The notes beneath the pieces were generated by a model that made no database searches, was not told the origin of the DNA, and saw only the letters and a program-made list of their open reading frames with translations. 64,000 nt of DNA. It comes from Undaria pinnatifida (Eukaryota; Sar; Phaeophyceae; Laminariales; Alariaceae). Location: assembly GCA_012845835.1 (NCBI GenBank), contig JABAKD010000013.1:2708415-2772414 (forward strand). Direction: 5' to 3'. Positions 11,215 through 22,213 of this stretch are shown piece by piece. Each line of letters begins with the position of its first letter. Position 1 is the first letter of the stretch. A program made the translations under genes and the position numbers.

Positions 11215-11905
11215 CGGCCGCCCTGGTGGTCTAGTGGTTTTACCCTCGAATACTACTAACGTTTGGTTGTCCTTGAGTTCGACACCCACCACGATGACAT
11301 TTGACTTTATTTGCAAAAATGGAGAAAAAAAAAAGGATCAACTGCTGAGAGCGCCTAGCAGCGTGGGTAGGTACAATTCGACGCGAGTCGACGAGGGAAG
11401 AAAATGCTGGATTCTCCACGCGGCAAAAATGAAAGCACGTGCCGAAGTGGGGAGGGAGGAGAAGGGCCCGCTATGTGACCCCGGATCTGAGTTACTAGTG
11501 GGAGGGAGCACGTGAGTGGTGCGGGGATAATAAATGGGATGAAGAAAAAAAATGTTTCAAAGGTACATTATTATTACTACCAGTAAATAATGTGTCAGTC
11601 TCTAGGAAATACGAACGGCACTATCAGCAATCGTCATGGTAGAGACACTCCGGATATTATTATAAAAAATGAAAATACACTCCAGCTGTGAGATCGAAGA
11701 TTTCGTCGAAACTCATCTTTGCAAGCTGTGTGTGATACTCCGATCGCGCGCATTACGAGTTGTGTGTCCTCATTAAGGATACAGGTCGGCGACTCCCCTT
11801 ACAACTTCAGTGTAGCTATCAGGGTCAACAGGATGATTTTAGTCAGTCTGTGCGCGGAAACTATAAAACCCGTTTCTGAGGGGGACAAAATCTGACAGCT
11901 GTGAA
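11215..11905 (+). mobile_element. tRNA-derived SINE-like element with R1 tail
   Basis: The head looks like a degenerate tRNA. TGGTCTAGTGG at 11227-11237 fits the polymerase III A box, and AGTTCGACACC at 11276-11286 fits the B box at 10 of 11 positions, with a spacing of 38 nt. A tRNA-unrelated body follows (about 11300-11520) with CAACTGCTGAGAGCGCC and GACGAGGGAAGAAAATGC. Then come about 140 bp of extra sequence and the R1 module (11695-11905). The minus-strand copy at 59680-60090 has the body and R1 directly adjacent, so head, body and R1 form one composite unit. SINE identity is inferred from the promoter boxes; it encodes no protein. Confidence 0.65.
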
Positions 11906-12480
11906 GGGAAAGGGGGCCTGGTTTTGATCAAAAGCGAGCTGGTTGGAGGTGGGGGGGTGGGGGGGGGGGGGTTTGGGCGGGGGCGGGGGGGGCGGGGGGG
12001 GCAGCTCAATATGTGCCTGGAAACTTTACATTTTTTTGAGGGGATAAATGTGACGGTTTTGGAAATAATACATCAGTTTATCATGTATATCCTGGGGTAA
12101 GTCGTACAATCAGTGAGTAAAGAGAGGGTGGAGTGTTCGAGGGGGTGGGGTTGGGATGGGTTGGGGGGGAAAGGTGGGGGGTGGGGGCGGGGGGAGGCGG
12201 GGGCGGGGGGGGGGGGGGGGAAGGGCTTTAGGTGAGGGGTTTGTTATACGTGTGGTGCTAGGTCTAGGCGATGGTGCGGGTGATGGGGAACAAGGGGGCG
12301 TTCGAGGCGGGCGGGGGGGGGGGGGGACACAGCGGCATGGATGGCTCTCGAAAGATAGTGAGGTGATATCCTGTGCGTCGAGTGTTTATTAATGTGGCGG
12401 ATTTCGATATTTGGTGGGGCGTTTGAGTAAGGGAGAGCAAGAGGGGGGGGGGGAAGATTTTTTAGGAGGTTTAGGTCACA
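11906..12480 (+). repeat. G-rich low-complexity blocks
   Basis: Runs of G with single C or T interruptions occur at about 11948-12002, 12158-12222 and 12308-12327, separated by ordinary sequence. They could form G-quadruplexes on the plus strand. The word GTGGTGCTAGGTCTAG occurs at about 12252 and again at about 12541, so a short direct repeat brackets part of this block. No gene was found; a Gly/Arg-rich frame at 12156-12392 follows from composition. Confidence 0.75.
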
Positions 12481-12576
12481 AATAATATTCAAATACACTT
12501 CGGCTGTGAGATCAAAGATATGTAGCAGCTTGTTATACGCGTGGTGCTAGGTCTAGACACTCCGGATATTATGTAT
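12481..12576 (+). repeat. R1-related fragments
   Basis: CAAATACACTTCGGCTGTGA and GACACTCCGGATATTATG match words at about 11672 and 11645 of the composite element, but in a different order. This looks like a rearranged scrap of the same family. Confidence 0.45.
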
Positions 12577-13221
12577 TGAGGGGACGCGTCCGATTTCGAC
12601 AACGTGAAAGCACCCACGAAGGAAAGACGGCAGACACACATATCCCGCCTTCCCGAGAAAAACAGATAAGAAGCGCTACGCCAACCTCCCGTACGAGCAA
12701 AGCCACCCCCGCACCAATCTTAGACAACGCCGCCTCAACGAGAGATCGCCCTCCTCTTTTACGTTTTCCTCCTCGCCCGCGACCACGCCTGCGACCAATC
12801 AATGCGACAGCCTTCACGTAACAAACGAAGCAGTCTTCCAAAACCTCGCCGGCTGACATGTCCCCATGTCGACGTTTGATACAAACTGACTTTGCATCCT
12901 GTCGACTTCGAACCTCCATTGCCACGGGGACAGCAGTGCAGTCTCTTCATTAATGCCAAGGCCTCTTTTGTTTCGCCTAGAGGCGACGCAGGTTCTCAAT
13001 AATACTCTTTTCGGTATTTTTGTTTGATAGACGCCAACTTTTATAGTTTGTTTCGCCTATCCTTGCCTTCTTTGTTGTATAATACTACGTTTTTCTTTTG
13101 CCAAAGCATGACTTTCATAATCCCATGTATGTTCGTAATAAACTCTTGGCATTTTTACTTCAAAGTTCAATGCATGCCAAATCGGACAGCGTTGTCGAAG
13201 TGCTGCCCTGCCCTACCCGAA
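12577..13221. other. no confident gene
   Basis: A minus-strand frame of 118 codons (12925-12569) contains a basic RRRGRGRGGKRKRGGR cluster followed by hydrophobic repeats. A plus-strand frame of 81 codons overlaps it. Neither has recognisable motifs or splice sites that join to a neighbour. The rest is AT-rich filler. Confidence 0.35.
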
Positions 13222-13253
13222 GCATGGGCGCCGGCGAATGCCGGCGCCCATGC
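13222..13253. other. perfect GC-rich hairpin
   Basis: A 14-bp perfect stem (GCATGGGCGCCGGC and its complement) closes a 4-nt GAAT loop. It lies in otherwise ordinary sequence. It could be the stem-loop end of a small transposon, a cruciform, or part of a transcript; nothing around it decides. Confidence 0.85.
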
Positions 13254-14295
13254 GGAGCCCTTGTATGAAACAAAAAAATTCTCAGCCTCTTCGCCATGTG
13301 CTCTACTGCAGTCTACAGATAGCTCAAGACGTAACAAGACCTGTGCTTGATATGCAACGAGCTTCGAGCTTCCTGCCGGTCTACGACCTGCTCCCTTCGC
13401 CTCTCTAACCCAATGTCGCCATCGCCAGGTGTCGTCGCCGTCCTCCTTGCCGTCACCTAGCTCGAGGTTGCGTTGCTTGGTTAGCTATTTGCGTTGCGTT
13501 GCGTTGGGACACCACCACCGCATGCATCCACTTCGCCACCTCTCATCATGTAGCCTGCCTAGGTTGAACCTGCTGTGCTGTGCTTCCGCCGCCACAGCAG
13601 TATCACCAAGCGACGACTGGTTGGAGGAGCTGACAGGCTCTGATAATGTACGCTTTGGCAGCGAGTGGGCGTCCACCCCGGCAACCTTCCTCGCCGTGAC
13701 CCAGCTTTGAGAGGCTGCTGTCATACTTTTTCTCTCCTACTCGTACGATTCCTAAATATATATATCTGCCTGCTGAGATTGATCGTGGAACACTGCTACT
13801 GATTTCGTCCCCACAGCAGCGTCACGAAATCACTCCTAGTTAAAGGAGATGGCGGGCTCTGCTATGCTACGCATTGGCGGCGAGTCAGCGCTCGTTTTGG
13901 TAGTGGTGCAGGTAACCTAATACCATGTATGTGTGCTCTGTTCCCTGACCATAACCGATTGCAGTTTGTTGCTCAGGGTCGGGAGCTATTTTTTTGGCCT
14001 TCCCCACCTGCTGAGCAAGCAGGTTGCTCAGGTTTTGTTTTGCCGTCAACGCTGGTCAAAGTCTTTTTTTTGCTTGTTTTTACACACACATACATCTACT
14101 TTCCGGCTTTTGGACAAGCCGTGGTCAGGTGTCGTCCCTTTTCCCCCTCGGTTTTTGCCTTCAATTTTGTATCGCGCATAGGGTTTCAGCAATCCCGCTG
14201 CTCGTCGATTTTTCATCGAGTGTTGCTGGTAGAACTCACGCTCTCGCGCTTTCCGCGAGTCAATTTGTGCACATTGTAAAAGTCCCCACGAATTG
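13254..14295. other. unassigned, with a diverged internal duplication
   Basis: The block near 13597-13670 (CACAGCAG, CACCAAGCGACGACTGG, GGCAGCGAGT) is repeated in diverged form near 13815-13890, about 215 bp away. A Ser/Leu-rich 93-codon frame (13429-13710) and frames of 82-136 codons near 14 kb overlap on both strands. No domain was recognised. Confidence 0.4.
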
Positions 14296-14395
14296 ATACG
14301 AGTATGAACACAGGGGGATTCGAACTCACGAAACTGACCTATAATACCAGGCTCGAGGAAAACCTGATACGCCATCGGGGCGACCGGCTCACGTC
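14296..14395 (-). repeat. tRNA-like B-box segment (weak)
   Basis: On the minus strand, GAGTTCGAATCC at 14315-14327 is a good B box. About 55 nt upstream lies a GATGGCGTATC stretch that is a poor A box. The T stem does not pair well and I cannot fold a cloverleaf, so this is a tRNA relic or a SINE head at best. Confidence 0.25.
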
Positions 14396-14861
14396 TTCTG
14401 CTGACGCGGCTAAACTTCGACAAACCCTGAGCAACGCTACAAGTACCCTTCACCATTTTTTCATTTTTTCACTTTTTCTTTTTCCGAAACTCTCACTACG
14501 AGTAGACGTACTGACTGGTTGTTGTGCTGGATGTACCTGATAGATGCTATATGGGTGGAACTAACAGTTTAATGTTAAGAACACACACACCGCCGTGGTC
14601 GCGCAAACAAAAGTGGGCGGGAGAACGACAAAGGAAAAGTGCGAAAATAATACCCGGGTAATAAATTTCAAATTTCACATGGGATGAGCCAAGGATGAGC
14701 GAAGCAAAACAAAACAGAGTCAAGACTGACGACATGACCACACCACACTCAAAACTTGGCATATCATGCCACCACATCGTGCGAAAAGTGCTGTTCACTT
14801 GTACTCGCGCAACAGCTGTGCCGAGGCAGAGGGCGAGCGGACAGGGCTTCGGTCGAAGGCA

Positions 14862-14954
14862 ATGGAAAGCTCAAACCGCCCCACGTTTTCGGATGCCATC
14901 GACGTGATCGGCATGGGGCCATTTCAGAGTCGACTCTTGCTCGTGTGTGGAATG
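14862..14954 (+). CDS. possible first exon of an MFS (SV2/SVOP-like) transporter
   Basis: Starting at the ATG at 14862, 31 codons read M-E-S-S-N-R-P and then TFSDAIDVIGMGPFQSRLLL and VCGM. In the SV2/SVOP and related organic-compound transporter branch of the major facilitator superfamily, the N-terminus characteristically reads 'ald-iGfGrfQ-lll-cGl' just before and into the first membrane helix. The exon ends at a strong donor, ATG|GTGAGT at 14954/14955, in phase 0. An in-frame ATG also lies at 14766. I found no second exon with the expected Asp-Ala-Met sequence in the next several kilobases. This may therefore be a stranded exon, or the intron may extend beyond the assembled sequence. Confidence 0.4.
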
Positions 14955-16867
14955 GTGAGTGTGCTTCTATGAGACTCGGTAGTAATTGTTCCTGTGTTAA
15001 AAGGCACATTGGGGCACCCGGTTTAAGAGCGCCCATCATCGAAAAAGTAGAGCGCGGTCAAATTGGCTTGTCACGTCTACAGCAGTACTGCAGTAGTGAC
15101 CAGAGGCCTCTACTAAAACCCGCACGACACCCAATCTTACAGATACGAGCGGCAATGGCATACCGGGACAGCATAAGAGCGGGATTGGGTACCAGGTGTT
15201 GATATGAATAGTCTAGACTATAGCACTGCCTTGTTTCAAGGGGATCATAAATCGGGTACCCTGTATTCTGGTTCCTGTGTCCTGTTTGTGCCTTGCTTCC
15301 CAGATGACAACCGCCCAGCATACCGACCCAGCAGAGTCAGTTGTACCTCGGTCTGTGCCGTGTTGGTGCTGGCATCTCTGTGGGTCATCTGCCTCTTGGT
15401 GCTGTAATCTGCACCAGCTGAAACTGGAGGGCTCTCGAGGTTCTTGGGGCATACATACATAAGACTGAGCAGAAGCAGCACAGCTACCTGTAAAGTTTGT
15501 TTTCGTTGCCGTTCTCAGTTCCCAGCGATGGCGGTTTTTGCAACACGGTGATTTACTCAATTACTGGTAACACTTCAACCCTTCCTAGGTAACGCGAAAG
15601 TTGCGGTTGCATTTACCGGTAACACTTCGGCGCGCTTCGTAGGTAACTCAAAAGTTGCGGTGTTGGTGTGTTTACTTTTTTTTTTTTTTTTTTTGCTCAT
15701 CCCTTCCCTCTTCCCTCGACGACTAGACTACCGCATTTTACTCTTTCTTTTTCTCCTTCTCCCTCCCTGGACTTGACTCAGTTCCGGGGTCACTAAATAA
15801 AGCAGACCCTTCTCCTAGGCCAGGAGTCTAAGGCACGCCGTAGGGCACATATAGGCACATGGAGATTGACCCGCCGCAGGTAATTTTGTTTTAGATAGGC
15901 GCGATTGAAGAAAGGCAATGAATGGCCAAAACGTGCCTGAAACGTGCCTACCAGTATCTATTCAGTATAGACTAGACTAGACTATGCCCTAAATAATGCC
16001 TTAGTCTAGATGTGCTTGACCTAATGATCTCGTCGAGGAACATCCTACTCTAACCTTGAGTAGTTTAGGGTTTCAGGCATAAATGCCTCACCAGGTATGT
16101 ATCTTGCTCAACGCATGGCTCTCACATAGTTTTGAACCCATCTCCCCTCATTTTGGGATTTCCAACCCAAAAGACGGCGATATTTTGGAGTGCCTTTCTT
16201 GCGCTTTTTTGTCGTTTTGGCATGCCTGGCCTTGCCTGAGGCAAGATAGACAAGATAAGCACGAAGAAGGCGTTCAGGCACGCTTTTTTCAGAAAAGTTC
16301 AAGGTTATTCAGGCATTGTTTCAGGCATGCCTTGACGTCTTTCCGACTGGAAACCCATCTGCTGGGACAAAGATACTTGGGTATGGTATAGGGAGGGGTT
16401 TTGGGCCTCTACCTGGGGTACAGCAGCTGCTACTGCCGTAGTAGTACATTCAAAAAAAAATAGGGGTGCATACTCGTATACCTGGTATATGTTTTGAACA
16501 CTTTTTAGCTAGACTACAGCAGTTGCAGTGCACCGTTGTATCTGGTACCAGGTCCCAACCCGACCAGAAGCCTCAGCCCTAACCTAGCCCGAACATCATA
16601 GGGGGTGGGATCAGGGTGTGTACAACAGGTACATATACAAACAATTCAGCAATTTGGGTAGGGGTGCATGGGTTATGTACATGCACCAGGTATGCGTTTG
16701 TCGCCCTGAAGCGGTTACCTTTTCACCCTTTTCCTTTGGCAGACCGCACACCAGTCAACCTTGCACACGAGTGCGAGAGTAAGATAGGTAGGTTAGGTGT
16801 GCGTGACTTATGCCACGCACCTAGGTGTGCATACATTTCGGGCATGCGGTTTATAGTCGGTTTCAAC
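14955..16867. other. no gene; small repeats
   Basis: At 15560-15662 two related ~60-bp units (GGTAACACTTC ... AAAGTTGCGGT) sit in tandem. A T run occupies about 15675-15694. TAGACTAG words cluster at 15965-15985. From 15830 to 16330 the words AGGCA and TGCCT recur on both strands. Frames of about 100 codons (16083-16391) pass through these repeats and have no known domain. Confidence 0.5.
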
Positions 16868-17105
16868 TGCAGGTCTTAAAACGTATGTACCCATATATGG
16901 GTCTGGGACGTACGCTGACTTCCGATTTCAGTTTTATTATTTTTGGCGGATGTATGACTTGCTACAGCTACGATGTATGGTGATATACACATGTACCGAC
17001 TTATGTGGTTGTTGTGTTTTTTCCCTGAGGTGTTCTTCCACTCCAGAGTGCCTGGAGCCTGTCTTGTGGCCACGAACTTGGTTATGGGAGATAATGTGAG
17101 AGCAC
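16868..17105 (+). repeat. dispersed repeat R2, copy 2
   Basis: This is the second copy of the R2 family, with CCAGAGTGCCTGGAGCCTGT and GATAATGTGAGAGC in the same order as in copy 1 at 10385-10625, and in the same orientation. The two are diverged enough to be old insertions. Confidence 0.7.
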
Positions 17106-17314
17106 CCATAACAAGACAAGCTCTTCTCTATGGTCACAAACTACGAGACAGATCACAATTCAAATATAGCAAGGTGATTTGGCCGTGCAATGCCAACCGC
17201 AACAAGTACGCGGACAAATAACAAAGATAGCAAGCCAGCAAGCCAACCACCAGACTATTTGCAGCAAAAAGAAAAGATGAATATGAAGAAAGAAAAATGA
17301 GGGAAAAAAAACAA

Positions 17315-18739
17315 TTATACTAGAAAGAAAGAGAAAAACACGACCAGCGCCGCCGAACTGCCACTGTCGCGAAGAGCATCAGGTGAAGTGGCGTCGGCCG
17401 GGGGAGCCGAATGCATGAATTTGCAGTTGGATAACCGGCATCGGCCCAGAGAAGCAAACTGCCGGCACTGGGCAGCGATTTTTTTTCCGTGGTGTACCGG
17501 GGTTGACCGGGTTGCTTTTCCTCTTGGACGGCCCGTCCTGGCTTTCGCGGGGGACGTGCAATCCTTCGACGAGCTTGAGCACGTCCCCCCCGCTAGAGCA
17601 AAAGGCACTCGTGCGCTTGAGCGAAGGCACGGGCGGCATCGAGAACGTCAAGTCGGACAAATGGGGCACCATCGGCGGACGTGCTTGCTGTGCAAATCGC
17701 ATGAGGTCGTTGACCCACAGGCGAAGATTCGCCGTTTACCATCTTGCTCATGACAGCCCGCGCCGCGGAGCCAGAGAGCAGGATAATATTGCTAAGGGTG
17801 TGCCGGCGTAGGTCGCAGACGCTGTCGTGAAGGGCGGCATCGATCGTTGCCACCCTCTCCCGGCAATGGCGGTCGCCGTCGCTGTCGAGGGAAAACCCAA
17901 CAGACAGGACCGCCACAAGAGCCTGGCGCAAGAAATCGAGGCGGCCAGCGACCATCAGCAGGTGGTCGACCATCCCTTCTGCGCGCGGCCCGTAACATGA
18001 ACGTCAAAGTCAATGATCGCGCGGAGCTGGGTAGCCACTGCCGTCGTGGACGTTGACGGCCTCGCCTACGAAGGACTGGATATCCGCTGCCGAGTCGCCA
18101 ATGTTGGGAGGTATGCGCCCGCGGAGCACCCAATGTTTTCTGGATGCCATCTTTTTCCATAGCGCAGTGTCGTCAGTTAATTGCGACCTTTGGACGTGGC
18201 GCTCCCTCGCGTCCCCACTGTCCCGCGGGGCCGGCTGCCGATCGGCAAAGTTGTCTATGTTCTGCTGGAGCATGGCCTTGACGTTCTCGGTTTTCAACGC
18301 GCCATCAGCCACCGCATCCTGCAGGGGTTTCAAAGGAGGCAAGCAGTTGATCCATCGTCGACTTGAGGCGGATCACGTCTCCGTCTAACCGAGTAAACTC
18401 GCCAGATACCTATCCTTGCCAGTGCAGCACTTCAGCCGATGTTACCCCCGCAGCCTCGGACACAGCGGGACTGGGGCTGAGCAAAGATGGTGCCGCGGTG
18501 GCAGACGCAGCAGTAGCAGCAGCCGAAATGGCTGCGGCACGGCCACCTTCGGACTCAGCTTGCACAGCAGCCAGAGCTTCGGCACGGCGTTTGTCGACCC
18601 CAGCTTGCACAGCAGCGACAGCAGCATGAGCCTCGACTCGCGCAGCAGCCGAGGCGGCCTGATTAGGACCGCGTACAGCAGCAGCCACGAGAGCTTCAGC
18701 CTCCGTTGACTTGCCCTCCTTCATCGTCGGGGAGTGCAC
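17315..18739 (-). pseudogene. CCCH zinc-finger protein, broken coding region (possibly Gag-like)
   Basis: On the minus strand, coding-like sequence runs from an ATG at 18739 to about 17315 through four frames. The first part (18739-18410) is Ala/Glu-rich and probably helical (EALVAAAVRGPNQAASAAAR). The second (18342-18010) has LQDAVADGALKTENVKAMLQ and KKMASRKHWVLRGRIPPNIG. The third (17973-17593) has LRRHTLSNIILLSGSAARAV. The last (17608-17315) carries CRQFASLGRCRLSNCKFMH at 17467-17411, a Cys-x8-Cys-x4-Cys-x3-His finger of the RNA-binding CCCH type. I could not place donor and acceptor sites that join these pieces, so frameshifts are more likely than introns. A nucleocapsid-type Gag protein of a retroelement is possible; a cellular RNA-binding protein is the alternative. 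Confidence 0.5.
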
Positions 18740-19286
18740 GAACTTAAACTAGCCTTAAACTAGTCTGTATCACACCTCGGACCTGTAGCTCTGACTCTGC
18801 TCCCCTACGCGCTCCGCGTACAGGTCGTCGCCTACACAGCTGGGCCACGTGTACCCAATGCTATCGCTCATACAACTATGAATTACCGCATTGATCTGAT
18901 TGGTCAAACTTCTTACGTACGTACAAACCCATATTTTCTCATACTTCGATAATATTCTGCTTTGAATCCCTGAGTAGTACGCTAAAGCTTGTATTGTGAC
19001 GCTGGTAGCCACATTTGTTATCATCCACGCCATGATAACTAATTGTTACGTTGAACAGTCCTGAACAGGAGGAGGCGCATGCTACGGCTTATATTTAGTC
19101 ACGAGTACCACCCATACTTTACTATTTATGCTACTACTGCAGTACTTTGCTCGCGGCGGAACTTTTGATGTTCCTCGAAACATATGAGCGAGCAAGCATA
19201 TATGTACCCTCGTACTGCGAGTTACTTGCAGTTCGTACCTGGTACGTTCTTCGAAGATACTCGTAGGAAAGTTTTTTTTTTTTTAT
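18740..19286. other. no gene recognised
   Basis: No frame here is convincing. A minus-strand 87-codon frame (19033-18770) has no known motif. The stretch could hold upstream sequence of the broken zinc-finger gene. Confidence 0.4.
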
Positions 19287-19385
19287 CCTCCGGCGGATGG
19301 GGAAAAACAAAGCTTAAGCTCACGCACTTCACGTATTTTCATATGCAACCCAACGCTAGCTGGCGCACCCTTCGGATTGTAGAAA
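19287..19385 (+). repeat. dispersed repeat R3, copy 1
   Basis: ATCCTCCGGCGGATGGGGAA starts the match and CCCAACGCTAGCTGGCGCAC ends it. The same two words flank a related stretch at 45370-45490, inside the satellite. The middle of the 45.4 kb copy is longer by about 25 bp. No coding capacity. Confidence 0.7.
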
Positions 19386-20037
19386 GGTTTACTACACGGA
19401 CCACGGACTACCTTACAGCACAATTTGTTTATTCATATGAGAACAGGATTTATTCGAGATTTATGCGAGCTGGGCCAGTTTAAACCAGCTTTTAGTTGGT
19501 CACGCACGTTCCCAGTCCGATTGATCGATTTTTGAGCTGAAGACTTGACACGTGCTTCGTATTATTTTCTCAAGGGATTGTGTTATAAGGCTTAGTTTGG
19601 GTAAGCTAAAGGTTAACCTTTTGCAAGTGGTCAAACGGACTAATACCCCACTAATAGCTTAACAATCGCTTACTGCACCACATTTTTTTTTTTTTTTTTT
19701 TCGGGAACCAAGGCACATATTGTGAAGGCTTTGACCAAAAACTGCGAAAAATAAAGTAAGCGGCAGTGAAGACCCCCTTTGTCTTATGTGTAGTAAAGGC
19801 CCCCACTTTGCCCCTTCTTGCCCGCTAGAAAGGCGTATACAAATTCCGGGCGAAGAAAAAATAACAGACGTACGAAATGTGTGAAACGAGCGTTGTGTGC
19901 ATGCGCTTTGTGACCGTCCTGCACGAAACCAGAATGGATTTCGAAACCGGCGCGGCATAAATATTTTATTTTTTATAATAAATACGAAGTATATATCAAG
20001 AGGCATCTAAATAGTGCCTCCAACCTCTGCCGCTCGC
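19386..20037. other. no gene recognised
   Basis: AT-rich sequence with a T run at 19685-19701. A minus-strand frame of 115 codons (20006-19659) has no known domain. Nothing else stands out. Confidence 0.4.
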
Positions 20038-20220
20038 GTGACAAGTTTTGCCGAGTTCGTTTGTCTAGCTTGCGGTGTGTGCCTACTTACGGCCTGTGAT
20101 TCCCGCTGCCAAACCTTGAGCACATACTAGTTTTGCCGATTTCCTTCAGCTTGCTTGCGGTGTGTGCTTGTTTACGGCCTGTGCCCCCCGCTGAAAAACC
20201 CTTGAACACGTATTTTGTCA
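20038..20220 (+). repeat. two diverged ~90-bp tandem units
   Basis: Each unit contains GTTTTGCCGA, CTTGCGGTGTGTGC, TTACGGCCTGTG and CCGCTG followed by CCTTGA. The units start near 20043 and 20131 and differ by several substitutions and short indels. Confidence 0.75.
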
Positions 20221-20486
20221 ACAACCACATTCGGACATTTTTTCGCCACCAGAAATCTGTTTACAACAGTCTCCGCGCCGCGTGAAGAACAGGGCACACT
20301 GACTCTTGCACTGACATACGTACACATATTTTATATTTTCATTTTCGTCAATATATATCTTAGCTAAATGCTATAATACCATTAACTGTTGATACTTGTA
20401 GCAATTTTTTTTGCTGTTCGCCCCAGCAACATCTATGGCAGTCATATATCTTCAAAGAGCAATAAATTTATAAAAACGTGGGCTCG

Positions 20487-20575
20487 GTGTATCACACAAC
20501 TCGCGAAGATGAGTATCGACCCTTGAATCCATCAAACCCACGGCTGACGCATTTAAAATGCGTGGTTATAGAATA
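20487..20575 (-). repeat. dispersed repeat R1, partial copy
   Basis: Read on the minus strand, the region carries the R1 words around ACTCATCTTCGCGAG and GTTTGATGGATTCAAGG in the order seen at 11690-11740, though clearly diverged. The rest of the module is absent. Confidence 0.5.
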
Positions 20576-21814
20576 ACAATCTCAAACACATATGACATCG
20601 TGTGAAGTTTTCTGCTCAGGCGCGCATCGATGAATGACCATGATCGCAAGGCTGTGTTACTATGATACTAATAGTATGCTGTATTTCAGTATGTATGCAA
20701 GGTACACGTATCAGGTACAGTTAATGCAAGGTTTCTGCGCTGACGGCATTAAGTAAAAACAATGATCCCAAGGCTGACCTATTACTAAGTGTAGGACTCG
20801 TGCTTGTCGTTTAGAGAGGTGTATACGTAAGACGATTAATGCAGTTTTTGCCAACGCAGTAGCCCGACGTTGATAGGAGCGTGACCATGTAGGCGTTTGT
20901 CACGGTCCTTATACCCCCAACTACCCTACATGTTGAGGATATCGACTCTTTGGGCCATACCTTAAGGAAAGCTAACACCGAGTACCAGCGGCATCGTTTA
21001 TCGGACTTTCGTGTAGACTTTAGTGTTGTCATCCTAGGCGGAATCTGTTTTTTTCTTTCCTTCTCAATTTTCTTGACGAAATCACGTCAGATCCCAAAAC
21101 TTCTAACGGGCGCAAATGCGCTGCCGGACCAATAACACTGCTGCCAAGTTTGGAGCCAAAACAGTTCCAAATGATTGCGAAAACGCAGGGCGAGTATGCA
21201 GCCTATTCTTGGCCGGCTCAGCCTGTACGGAACACATGTCATGGCCCAAATCACTACGCACCACGGTGGGAGGCTCCCAAAGGTGCCGGTGCGTGGCAGC
21301 CCAATATACCGACAGAATTCACGGCACGGCACCATTGGGAACAGGGTTACTCTAGAGAGCCTCAGCCGTGCCAGGAAATTTCACCGGCACTCTAGAGGGG
21401 CATCGTCACTATTCAAACGGCAATTTGGGAACCCCCCACTGTGTTCGCAAAGTATACCCCTGGGCCACACTTCTTGCCTCCGTTTTCCTTCAACACGATT
21501 GACAGGCTTGGCTGGTCGACGCAATAGAAGTTCTGGTTATAGCCTTTGTGCTCGACGATGTCGCTGTCACGTTTAAGCTGGGGAGCTTCGCGAAGGGGCT
21601 TTGGGCAGCTCCAGCTTCTGTGGTGAGAAAAAAAACCGCCGCTCATTTTGCGCCTTGGGCTTCGAGTTGTTTATGATACCAGTGGGAAAAAAACATGAAA
21701 GGCATAAAAATAGTTCTCAGTATGTAACGCAGTAAACTATACTTCGTAACTTGCCTATTTTCGGAAGGTTTCATGTATGTATCTTCATATTATTAGTAAT
21801 ATATTATAGTTATA
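20576..21814. other. no gene recognised
   Basis: Three overlapping plus-strand frames (21116-21355, 21150-21395, 21175-21576) and two minus-strand frames compete over 21.1-21.65 kb. None has a known motif. The local GC content is higher than in the flanks, so a diverged exon is possible but unsupported. Confidence 0.4.
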
Positions 21815-22213
21815 ATCAGGGCATCTCGTGGGCCGATGATCCGCGCCAGGCCGAACAGGGCCGATCTGAAGATTGCCATGGGCCGATCATTTTGAAAATG
21901 TGATGGGCCAGGCCGGGCCGGGCCAAGAACGTTTGAAAATTTGACGGGCCGGGCCGGGCCACGGCCCATCCTCTGAATAATTGATGGGTCGGGCGGGGCC
22001 GCGGCCCATGAGATGTGGACTTCATATGGGCCGCCCTGCCCAGCCCAGCAGGCGGCCCATATGTTTTGTAGGGCCGGCCGGGGCCGGATCCCAAGATATG
22101 TTGTGTACTCTTGCTACTACGATGTCAACGTCTACCGTGCCCATAAGAAGGCCTGTGAGTTGTCGCGGGCCGGCCCGGGCCGCGACCCATGGTATGTGGT
22201 GTACTGTAAAATA
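21815..22213. repeat. GGCC-rich palindromic repeat
   Basis: The block is built from GGGCCGGGCC words spaced about 50-60 bp apart and separated by TTTGAAAATKTGAYGGGCC-type spacers. It includes a 13-bp perfect stem, CATATGGGCCGCC with its complement, around a 15-nt loop at 22023-22063. It runs straight into the second assembly gap. No coding sequence was recognised. Confidence 0.8.

Noticed and set aside
14296-14395. A tRNA gene on the minus strand
   Set aside because: The B box is good, but no T stem or full cloverleaf forms and the A box is poor; kept only as a weak tRNA-like relic.
15664-15800. A third SINE copy (CTTCCCTCGACG, GGGGTCACTAAA)
   Set aside because: The similar words are in the wrong order for either orientation of the element, so the resemblance is probably accidental.
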